Virus record (IMG/VR): IMGVR_UViG_3300032265_000105
Location: 1-20,278 of that record
Length of the DNA stretch: 20,278 nucleotides
Strand: one strand, 5' to 3'
Source: a virus
The notes under the pieces were generated by a model. The model made no database searches, was not told the origin of the DNA, and was given only the letters and a program-made list of their open reading frames with translations. The translations under genes and the position numbers were made by a program. This document shows positions 13,408-18,215 of this stretch, in pieces; the first letter of the stretch is position 1, and each line of letters starts with the position of its first letter.

Positions 13408-13504
13408 ACAGGTACAAAAGAAATGCCCATGCCCACCAAGGCGCGTGCCCAAAGATGCAAGCTACAAGCACCAAACAAAAGAAAAACAGTCTTAAAGAAA
13501 CCAT
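13391..13504 (-). CDS. Tiny membrane protein, 37 aa
   Basis: The ATG lies inside the last codons of the Cro-like gene (13-bp overlap). The product, MVSLRLFFFCLVLVACIFGH then APWWAWAFLLYLFYTMT, is almost wholly hydrophobic with one Arg, forming one or two membrane segments. It is below the size limit of most gene finders. Order and overlap suggest expression with cro. Possible jobs are membrane disturbance or exclusion; nothing is proven. Confidence 0.5.
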   Translation of the reverse strand: MVSLRLFFFCLVLVACIFGHAPWWAWAFLLYLFYTMT

Positions 13505-13644
13505 TCGGGCCTCATAGCTTTTAGCTGCCACAGCCTGGCTTTAGGGATTGCTTTCCATTGGGAAATGGCTGCGCTGCTGATGCCCAGGATTCGAGCCAGT
13601 TCGCTGGCTGTTCCCGCACGTTTGATTGCTTCTGCTTTGTCCAT
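13492..13644 (-). CDS. cro: Cro-like transcriptional regulator, 50 aa
   Basis: The protein is one helix-turn-helix: GTASELARILGISSAAISQW (residues 11-30), then KAIPKARLWQLKAMRPEWF. This matches the Cro layout of P22-type and YdaS-type proteins (GtxxxLAxxLGISxAAISQWxxIPxxRxxQLE). It starts at ATG 13644; GGAAG directly touches the start codon, so the transcript may be nearly leaderless. It faces the plus-strand early operon across a 147-bp control region with two operator-like repeats, as Cro does in lambdoid phages. No CI is in the window, so an antitoxin-like YdaS role cannot be excluded. Confidence 0.82.
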   Translation of the reverse strand: MDKAEAIKRAGTASELARILGISSAAISQWKAIPKARLWQLKAMRPEWFL

Positions 13645-13652
13645 CTTCCGAT

Positions 13653-13670
13653 GTTAACCTAGCTTACGAT
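13653..13670. promoter_or_regulatory. Operator-like repeat 1, next to the Cro-like gene
   Basis: GTTAACCTAGCTTACGAT shares 15 of 18 bases with the repeat at 13728-13745 in the same orientation. Its core TAACC-TA-GCTTA is an imperfect inverted repeat. It lies 8 bases before the Cro-like start codon, where a repressor would block leftward transcription or translation start. Confidence 0.55.
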
Positions 13671-13727
13671 GATTTTGCCATTAGGGTTTGCCCTATAGCA
13701 TTTCGCAACTTTAGTGCATGAATTGCT

Positions 13728-13745
13728 GTTAAGCTGGCTTACAAT
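13728..13745. promoter_or_regulatory. Operator-like repeat 2 overlapping a rightward -10 box
   Basis: GTTAAGCTGGCTTACAAT contains the perfect inverted repeat TAAGC-TG-GCTTA and ends in TACAAT (13740-13745), a good -10 box for the plus-strand early operon that begins at 13792. No clear -35 is visible. A repressor bound here would cover the promoter. Between the two repeats, TAGGG/CCCTA (13682-13695) forms another small inverted repeat. Confidence 0.55.
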
Positions 13746-13791
13746 AGAGCCATCACAACAACGTGATGTTTTTAACCCTAGAAAGGTTTTT

Positions 13792-13965
13792 ATGACTAAA
13801 GAAATGACCAACCAAGATGCAAGCCGCTTAATTGATGAATACATCAAAGTATTGCAACCATTAACAAAAGAAAAATTAAAAATGGCTTTGGAAAAATTAT
13901 CAAAAATGTATGACGTTTCTTTTGATGTTTTGCGTAATGAATGCGCTCGCCGCCGCGCTTTTTAA
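13792..13965 (+). CDS. Small helical protein, first gene of the early operon, 57 aa
   Basis: ATG 13792 has AAAGG 6 bases upstream and lies about 45 bases after the predicted -10 box. The product is Lys/Glu/Leu-rich and helical (ASRLIDEYIKVLQPLTKEKL), with a basic end (CARRRAF). No family recognised. As the first early gene next to the control region it may be a regulator or host-directed factor, but this is only position-based. Confidence 0.65.
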   Translation: MTKEMTNQDASRLIDEYIKVLQPLTKEKLKMALEKLSKMYDVSFDVLRNECARRRAF

Positions 13966-13975
13966 GGATAACCAA

Positions 13976-14068
13976 ATGACTAAAGAAACATGGGATTCCA
14001 TCATCACCACGGCAGCAATTGCCATCATTGCCTACACCATCGGCTACTTTGTCGGAGGTGGCGTATGA
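13976..14068 (+). CDS. Tiny single-span membrane protein, 30 aa
   Basis: AAGGA precedes the ATG. The product has a short polar start (MTKETWDS) and one hydrophobic helix (IITTAAIAIIAYTIGYFVGG). Its stop overlaps the next start as ATGA. Its first 10 nucleotides (ATGACTAAAG) match those of two other early genes. Function unknown. Confidence 0.55.
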   Translation: MTKETWDSIITTAAIAIIAYTIGYFVGGGV

Positions 14069-14241
14069 CACCAACATCCAAACTGCGTTTTGTAATTCGT
14101 TATGAGCCTACTCCAATTCGCATCCTTCAGCAATGGTGGGAAAAGTCAGTAACCATAAACCTTGGCTGGACTGGTGAGATGCCTTTGCGTAAAGCAGAGG
14201 GCGAATGGCGTGATGTACCACTTGAGGAGGAGCAAGCATGA
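14065..14241 (+). CDS. Small hypothetical protein, 58 aa
   Basis: GGAGG lies 6 bases before ATG 14065. The product is basic and Trp-rich in the middle (RILQQWWEKSVTINLGW) with an acidic end (VPLEEEQA). The stop overlaps the next start. No recognised family; soluble, no cysteines. Confidence 0.65.
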   Translation: MTPTSKLRFVIRYEPTPIRILQQWWEKSVTINLGWTGEMPLRKAEGEWRDVPLEEEQA

Positions 14242-14432
14242 ACACCACCGAATACACCTATGAAGGCGCGGTTTTTGAAATCGAATACGAAGTCAACAGC
14301 TTAGATGAGCCTACCGAAACATGGACAAGCATTTGGTCTATCAAGCACCAAGGCGTTGAATTCATCGACATCTTGAGCAAAGACTTGCTGAAGTGGATTG
14401 AAGAACAACTCAACAAAACGCTGGAGGACTAA
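14238..14432 (+). CDS. Small acidic protein, 64 aa, paralogue of the next gene
   Basis: GAGGAGG upstream gives a strong ribosome site. The acidic protein carries GVEFIDIL followed by an amphipathic C-terminal helix (LLKWIEEQL). The downstream 67-residue protein has GLEWIDYL followed by a similar helix at the same distance from its end, so the two are probably diverged tandem duplicates. Function unknown. Confidence 0.68.
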   Translation: MNTTEYTYEGAVFEIEYEVNSLDEPTETWTSIWSIKHQGVEFIDILSKDLLKWIEEQLNKTLED

Positions 14433-14636
14433 ATGGCTATTCATTCTTTTATGGAAGTTGAATGGGATTTAAAAGACAACGGCGAATATGCCAAGTTGTT
14501 GGTTGGCTATGAACGTAACAAAGATACTTTGACTGTTTTTTCAGTTATGCAAGACGGATTAGAGTGGATTGACTACCTTAACGGCCGCACTCGCGCTTAC
14601 CTTATCAAATATATCTTAGAAAGGCTTTACAAATGA
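14433..14636 (+). CDS. Small acidic protein, 67 aa, paralogue of the preceding gene
   Basis: GGAGG lies 5 bases before the ATG, which directly follows the previous stop. Strand-rich first half (HSFMEVEWDL), then DTLTVFSVMQDGLEWIDYL and a basic helix (YLIKYILERLYK). The G-[VL]-E-[FW]-I-D-x-L motif is shared with the upstream protein. No recognised family. Confidence 0.68.
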   Translation: MAIHSFMEVEWDLKDNGEYAKLLVGYERNKDTLTVFSVMQDGLEWIDYLNGRTRAYLIKYILERLYK

Positions 14637-14842
14637 AAGCAGTTTCCCGTGCTGATGCCATCATCAAACAATGCGATGAAGCGGCCATAAATTACAGCGT
14701 TGACCGCGCTGACCGGCTGGCTTACGAAGTTGGATGCCTGCGGGCCAACATCCGCGAATTGTGTGCTGAAGCTGAATTTACAAAAGAAGAACTGATGCAA
14801 GTCCAAGCCGAACTGATGTGGGAGCAAAAACATGGTCACTAG
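14633..14842 (+). CDS. Small helical protein, 69 aa
   Basis: AAAGG precedes the ATG, which overlaps the previous stop by 4 bp. The product is helical and acidic (three Cys), with a heptad-like stretch ANIRELCAEAEFTKEELMQ suggesting a coiled coil. It ends in EQKHGH. Not recognised. Confidence 0.65.
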   Translation: MKAVSRADAIIKQCDEAAINYSVDRADRLAYEVGCLRANIRELCAEAEFTKEELMQVQAELMWEQKHGH

Positions 14843-14987
14843 CAACAACCATGAAGAAATCATTGCGGAATGCAATTCTAAAGGCGACCCAAAAGGTTTT
14901 TTAGAACTGTACGTTTGGTTTTTGTGTCAACAACTGGAGCATAAAGATGAACGAATCAAATGGCTTAAAGAACAACTTGCAGCATGA
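14832..14987 (+). CDS. Small hypothetical protein, 51 aa
   Basis: GGGAG lies 7 bases before ATG 14832, which is inside the end of the preceding gene (11-bp overlap). Product MVTSNNHEEIIAECNSKGDP, then KGFLELYVWFLCQQLEHKDE and RIKWLKEQLAA: a helical protein with two Cys. Its 3' end overlaps the zinc-ribbon gene by 41 bp. Function unknown. Confidence 0.6.
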   Translation: MVTSNNHEEIIAECNSKGDPKGFLELYVWFLCQQLEHKDERIKWLKEQLAA

Positions 14988-15114
14988 AGACTATGAATGC
15001 CCTGAGTGTGGGCGTGATTGTGGCGACTTAACCCGCCACGCTTTTGACGATGTGACTGTGCTGTGGTACTTCACTTGTGAACATTGTGAAATTGATTTTG
15101 GGGGTGATTTGTGA
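14947..15114 (+). CDS. Small zinc-ribbon protein, 55 aa
   Basis: Two Cys pairs are visible: YECPECGRDCG (residues 17-26) and FTCEHCEIDFGGDL (42-55), a four-Cys zinc ribbon with 22 residues between knuckles. TGGAG precedes ATG 14947. Its first 14 codons overlap the previous gene in another frame, and its stop overlaps the GTG start of the next gene. Probably binds nucleic acid or protein; role unknown. Confidence 0.65.
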   Translation: MNESNGLKNNLQHEDYECPECGRDCGDLTRHAFDDVTVLWYFTCEHCEIDFGGDL

Positions 15115-15329
15115 TTGATGAACTAAAAGCAAAATTAAAAAAAGCCTATAGTGATTTGGACAAAGCAAACGCTAATGTAATAAATGCAATTGGAAGTGAA
15201 CGCCGCCAAGAATTTTCATTAGAAAAATGTTTAGCCAATTCGGAAAAAGCTAGAAATGAGTGGAGCAAAACGAATAAAGAAATTCAAAATATTCGACAAC
15301 AACTTAGAAACTTAGGAATACGCATATGA
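15111..15329 (+). CDS. Coiled-coil protein, 72 aa
   Basis: The GTG start at 15111 overlaps the preceding stop and has GGGGGTG upstream. The entire product is a charged helix (MIDELKAKLKKAYSDLDKAN ... RQQLRNLGIRI), probably a coiled coil. It is the first of three neighbouring genes of the same design, and LKKAYSDLDKA resembles LEKAYQDRLDT in the third. Not recognised. Confidence 0.62.
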   Translation: MIDELKAKLKKAYSDLDKANANVINAIGSERRQEFSLEKCLANSEKARNEWSKTNKEIQNIRQQLRNLGIRI

Positions 15330-15502
15330 CTAAAGAGCAATTTGAAAAAGAAATGACGAAGTGGCTCGAACTGCGCGATTTGGCAGATGAAGCATATAAG
15401 AAATACCAATTGCTTGCCGATGCTGCTGATTGTAAATTTGCGTCTATCAATCTATTAACAGAGAAAGACCATGAACTTTATATGAAAGGAGAGAAACCAT
15501 GA
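15326..15502 (+). CDS. Small helical protein, 58 aa
   Basis: TTAGGA precedes ATG 15326, which overlaps the previous stop. The product (MTKEQFEKEMTKWLELRDLA, DEAYKKYQLLADAADCKFAS ...) is a charged, helical protein. Its first 11 nucleotides (ATGACTAAAGA) match those of the gene at 13792 and are nearly the same as at 13976. Function unknown. Confidence 0.6.
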   Translation: MTKEQFEKEMTKWLELRDLADEAYKKYQLLADAADCKFASINLLTEKDHELYMKGEKP

Positions 15503-15663
15503 CATTACAGGAACAATTGGAAAAGGCCTACCAAGACCGGCTTGATACCGATGCTGAGTTAGAAAAAGCTGTTGACCACCAAAGCAAACTTATTGAGCAG
15601 TGGGCGCAAGCTAATGCAGAAATTAAACGCCTCCAAAAATTAATTAAAGGGGAGAAAGTATGA
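15499..15663 (+). CDS. Coiled-coil protein, 54 aa
   Basis: AAAGGAGAG lies before ATG 15499 (4-bp overlap with the previous gene). Charged heptad-like helix throughout (LQEQLEKAYQDRLDTDAELE, then IEQWAQANAEIKRLQKLIKG). Likely oligomeric. Possibly related to the 72-aa protein two genes upstream. Function unknown. Confidence 0.62.
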   Translation: MTLQEQLEKAYQDRLDTDAELEKAVDHQSKLIEQWAQANAEIKRLQKLIKGEKV

Positions 15664-15944
15664 AACACAAACACGCAGAAGTAATCAAGGCTTGGGCTGA
15701 TGGGGCTGAGATTGAATGCTTAGACCCTTACGCTGATAAATGGGTTACCCCCCAAATGTTTGTGTTTTCTGGAGAACTTGAATTCCGAGTAAAGCCAACA
15801 CCAAAGCCTGATGTTGTAGATTTTATGTGTGTAACCCATGGTCAATACATGAGACGCACTAGCGGCTTTAACGCAAGCCCAAATCTCAAACTTACATACG
15901 ATGGCGAAACTGGCAAACTGAAAGCAACAGAGGTGATTGAATGA
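15660..15944 (+). CDS. Conserved phage protein of unknown function, 94 aa
   Basis: The start MKHKHAEVIKAWADGAEIEC is one I recognise as typical of a widespread phage protein family (MKHKHAxxIKAWADGAxIxx) of unknown role. It is followed by WVTPQMFVFSGELEFRVKP and a beta-rich C-terminal half. AGGGGAG precedes the ATG. The stop overlaps the Erf start (ATGA), so it is translated together with the recombination genes. Confidence 0.78.
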   Translation: MKHKHAEVIKAWADGAEIECLDPYADKWVTPQMFVFSGELEFRVKPTPKPDVVDFMCVTHGQYMRRTSGFNASPNLKLTYDGETGKLKATEVIE

Positions 15945-16549
15945 AAAACATTTACGCAGCTTTTGTTAAAGCCCAGCGTGGTTTTGCACCGGCGTTAAAA
16001 ACGTCTACAAACCCGCATTTTCGGTCTAAGTACGTTGACCTTGCCGGTTGCATTGAAGCGGTTGTAGATGCCTTAAACAGCGCAGGAATAGCCCTTATCC
16101 AGCGCACATCTGAGGACAGCACCGGCGTGACTGTGGAAACGGTGTTTGTCCATGAATCGGGCGAAACCTTGGAGTGCGGCAAGCTGCACGTTCCTGCCAG
16201 CAAACAGGACGCGCAAGGGTATGGCTCGGCTTTGACTTACGCCAGGCGCTACAGCCTGATGGCGGCTTGCGGCATAGCACCCGAGGACGATGATGGCAAT
16301 GCGGCATCCAAGACTCCAGCGCCAAAAGTGTCGGCCACTAAAACTGACCTGGTTTCCTCACACCGCATGGCAATCATTGCGGATGTTGCGGCGGCCATTG
16401 GTGAGCGCATGAGCGCAAATGACCTTATCGGTGCGGTTGATGAATATTCGGGCATCACCGATGTAGAGGAAAAAATGGCATTGTGGGGAATGCTTGACAG
16501 CAAGACTCGCAGCGCAATCAAAAAACAAGCTGAATCACTTAAAGGGTAA
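15941..16549 (+). CDS. erf: Erf-family single-strand annealing protein
   Basis: The 202-residue protein has the Erf core: NPHFRSKYVDLAGCIEAV (residues 24-41) and GSALTYARRYSLMAACGIAP followed by EDDDGN (95-120). P22 Erf anneals complementary ssDNA and circularises the genome after injection. The C-terminal 75 residues are linker plus a helical region that may bind partners. GAGGTGA precedes the ATG. The SSB-like gene follows 2 bp later, a standard pairing since Erf-type proteins act on SSB-coated DNA. NinB in the leftward operon would complete the pathway. Confidence 0.93.
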   Translation: MKNIYAAFVKAQRGFAPALKTSTNPHFRSKYVDLAGCIEAVVDALNSAGIALIQRTSEDSTGVTVETVFVHESGETLECGKLHVPASKQDAQGYGSALTYARRYSLMAACGIAPEDDDGNAASKTPAPKVSATKTDLVSSHRMAIIADVAAAIGERMSANDLIGAVDEYSGITDVEEKMALWGMLDSKTRSAIKKQAESLKG

Positions 16550-16551
16550 TC

Positions 16552-16803
16552 ATGGCAATCATTTACGAAATCACCGTCAAAGACGGAACTTATCAAAACA
16601 AACAAGGCGAGACCAAAAATTCGTATCAACGCATTGGCGTGGTCATGGAGACCAAGGCCGGCCTGATGATGAAGCTGCGCTCTATCCCGATTGTTGAAGG
16701 TGGATGGAATGGCATGGCGTACCTTAACCAGCCGTGCCCTAAAGATGGATTCCCTAAAGATGACGGGTTTCCTAAAGACAACGACGAAGACCTACCTTTT
16801 TAA
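16552..16803 (+). CDS. SSB-like protein with acidic C-terminal tip, 83 aa
   Basis: The N-terminal 60 residues (MAIIYEITVKDGTYQNKQGE, then KNSYQRIGVVMETKAGLMMK) look like a compact beta barrel. The end NDEDLPF is the acidic-hydrophobic tip by which bacterial SSBs recruit partners. Between them is a short repeat, PKDGFPKDDGFPKD (residues 63-76). At 83 residues it is shorter than a standard SSB. AAAGGG precedes the ATG and it follows erf directly. Assignment rests on the tip, the fold pattern and the neighbour. Confidence 0.7.
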   Translation: MAIIYEITVKDGTYQNKQGETKNSYQRIGVVMETKAGLMMKLRSIPIVEGGWNGMAYLNQPCPKDGFPKDDGFPKDNDEDLPF

Positions 16804-16813
16804 GTGAGGATGT

Positions 16814-17020
16814 ATGTCACAAACTGATTGGATATTAAACAAGCTGCGGGCTGGCATCAGCCTGACCCCAATTGACGCGCTAAACGGATGCGGATGCTTT
16901 CGCCTGGCGGCCATTGTGTTTGACCTTAAAAAAGGTGGATGGAACATTGAGACCATCATTGAGAAACACAACAAAAAGCGTTATGCCCGTTATGTCATGC
17001 AAACACCGGAGAAGTTATGA
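16814..17020 (+). CDS. Small HTH_39-type DNA-binding protein, 68 aa
   Basis: The segment LTPIDALNGCGCFRLAAIVF followed by DLKKGGWNIET matches the helix-turn-helix domain (TPxxALxxxGxxRLAARIxxLRxxGxxIxT) common in phage early regions. The rest is a basic tail (KHNKKRYARYVMQTPEKL). GAGGA precedes the ATG. It follows the Erf and SSB-like genes and could regulate or bind origin DNA; not determined. Confidence 0.78.
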   Translation: MSQTDWILNKLRAGISLTPIDALNGCGCFRLAAIVFDLKKGGWNIETIIEKHNKKRYARYVMQTPEKL

Positions 17021-17154
17021 AATACGTTGCTGATTTTTTTGCTGCAATCGGGTTGGTTTCCACGATTGTTGTGGTTGGTTTTACCATTGGATACAAGTCT
17101 TGCGAACCATCGTGCCACAGCATGAAATCGCTTTTAACGGAGAAATGCAAATGA
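17017..17154 (+). CDS. Small membrane protein with Cys-containing tail, 45 aa
   Basis: Product MKYVADFFAAIGLVSTIVVV, then GFTIGYKSCEPSCHSM: one N-terminal membrane helix followed by a short tail with three Cys. The ATG overlaps the preceding stop by 4 bp, with GGAGA upstream. Function unknown; one of three membrane-type proteins in a row. Confidence 0.6.
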   Translation: MKYVADFFAAIGLVSTIVVVGFTIGYKSCEPSCHSMKSLLTEKCK

Positions 17155-17282
17155 ACAATGACGATGAAACTGACGCTGGTGGCGACTTTTTCTTTGACTT
17201 GATGAAGACGGTTATTGCCCTTTTTTGCTTTGTGCTAAGTGTGTCCTTGATATGTGCAGTCGTATGGGGATTGATAGCATGA
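17151..17282 (+). CDS. Small membrane protein, 43 aa
   Basis: ATG 17151 overlaps the previous stop and has CGGAG upstream. An acidic start (MNNDDETDAGGDFFFD) precedes one membrane helix (VIALFCFVLSVSLICAVVWG). The following gene starts in its stop codon. Unknown function. Confidence 0.6.
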   Translation: MNNDDETDAGGDFFFDLMKTVIALFCFVLSVSLICAVVWGLIA

Positions 17283-17491
17283 TTCAAGTTATCTACATCC
17301 CCGTGTTGTTTGTTTGCGTGGTTGAGCATTGCCAATTTATGCAAGCGCAAACTTGGTTTAAGACTGACCAACAATGCCGAGCCGTGATTGAGGCGCAAAA
17401 AGAAAATATGCAAAAGATGGCGCTTAAAAGTGGGCAGATGATTACCACGATAGAAGGCACTTGCATTACTTTACGAAATGGAATGTTATGA
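17279..17491 (+). CDS. Small protein with N-terminal hydrophobic segment, 70 aa
   Basis: ATG 17279 overlaps the preceding stop (ATGA). Hydrophobic start (MIQVIYIPVLFVCVVEHC) could be a membrane anchor or signal. Next comes a helical, Gln/Lys-rich domain with Cys residues (TDQQCRAVIEAQKENMQKMA ... GTCITLRNGML). The cysteine pattern suits an exported, disulfide-bonded protein. Not recognised. Confidence 0.62.
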   Translation: MIQVIYIPVLFVCVVEHCQFMQAQTWFKTDQQCRAVIEAQKENMQKMALKSGQMITTIEGTCITLRNGML

Positions 17492-17775
17492 AAACACCTG
17501 AAGACGAAGCGTTTGAAGAAATTGAGCGCAGACAAGGCGGCTTTCACGCCAAGCGGGAAATGTCCGCAGATAAACAGCGCACATGGACAAAAAAAGATTT
17601 GGCGCTAGATAGCTTGACCCGCGTTTGCGATATTCAGCAGCGGCTAATCAATCAGTTAATTGCGGTTGAGCAAAGTTCCTATGCCCGAGGATATGAGGAC
17701 GGAATGGCGGCTCAAGTAGAGATTGACATATCACTTAACGAAATGGTGCAACATGAAAATCACAGCGACATTTAA
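17488..17775 (+). CDS. Hypothetical soluble protein, 95 aa
   Basis: ATG 17488 overlaps the preceding stop. The start (MKTPEDEAFEEIERRQGGFH) is acidic, and a helical middle (LALDSLTRVCDIQQRLINQL) is followed by YARGYEDGMAAQ. The latter resembles a GYxxGxxA tail common in small phage proteins. No function assigned. Confidence 0.68.
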   Translation: MKTPEDEAFEEIERRQGGFHAKREMSADKQRTWTKKDLALDSLTRVCDIQQRLINQLIAVEQSSYARGYEDGMAAQVEIDISLNEMVQHENHSDI

Positions 17776-17947
17776 TGACGAAGAAGAGGCCATCAAAGCA
17801 ATCCGCTCAGGATATGCCTGGCAAACGCTACACGAAATCAATGAAGTGCTACGCAAAAGTAGAAAACACGACTTACCTTTTGAGCAAGTCGTGTCTCAGA
17901 TTCAAGCATCCATAAACGACGCTTTAGCGATGATTTACCCTGATTAG
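17753..17947 (+). CDS. Conserved phage protein of unknown function, 64 aa
   Basis: Product MKITATFNDEEEAIKAIRSG, then YAWQTLHEINEVLRKSRKHD. This layout (MKIxATFxDEEEA ... GxxxxxALxEIxxxLR) is familiar from many phage early regions, with no known role. It overlaps the previous gene by 23 bp and ends head-to-head with the hyperacidic gene on the other strand (4-bp overlap), so there is no terminator between the two operons. Confidence 0.75.
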   Translation: MKITATFNDEEEAIKAIRSGYAWQTLHEINEVLRKSRKHDLPFEQVVSQIQASINDALAMIYPD

Positions 17948-18207
17948 GCTTCTTCGCACTCTTCTTCTTCGTCTTCGTACTCTTCTTCGTCGTCGCCCCA
18001 ATCGGCTTCGTCGTCTTCAACCAAAAGCCACTCTCCGGTCTCTTCATTGAGCCAGTACCAGGCTTCGTGCTCTTCGTCGTACCAGCAGTAGCAATCTGCG
18101 TTTTCGTCGTACTCGTACTCTTCGCCTTCTTCAAAGCAATCAGCCAAAAAGTCGAAATCGTCTTCAACTTCTTCTACGCTGTTAACCAAAAATGTGAAAT
18201 GAAACAT
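17944..18207 (-). CDS. Hyperacidic protein without Lys or Arg, 87 aa
   Basis: About 40 of 87 residues are Asp or Glu, and there is no Lys or Arg. Trp and Tyr are also frequent (CYCWYDEEHEAWYWLNEETG) and there are four Cys. The N-terminus MFHFTFLVNSVEEV is the only hydrophobic part. This composition is like that of DNA-mimic proteins such as Ocr. AAGGG precedes the ATG. It is the last gene of the leftward lysis-side unit. A DNA-mimic, anti-restriction or anti-defence role is inferred from charge only; a metal-binding or packaging-linked protein is also possible. Confidence 0.72.
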   Translation of the reverse strand: MFHFTFLVNSVEEVEDDFDFLADCFEEGEEYEYDENADCYCWYDEEHEAWYWLNEETGEWLLVEDDEADWGDDEEEYEDEEEECEEA

Positions 18208-18215
18208 AAAAACCC

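Noticed and set aside
12992-13495. 167-codon plus-strand frame in the cro-replication gap
   Set aside because: Low-quality Arg/Ser/Pro-rich product, no ribosome site, antisense to small leftward genes and the structured RNA.
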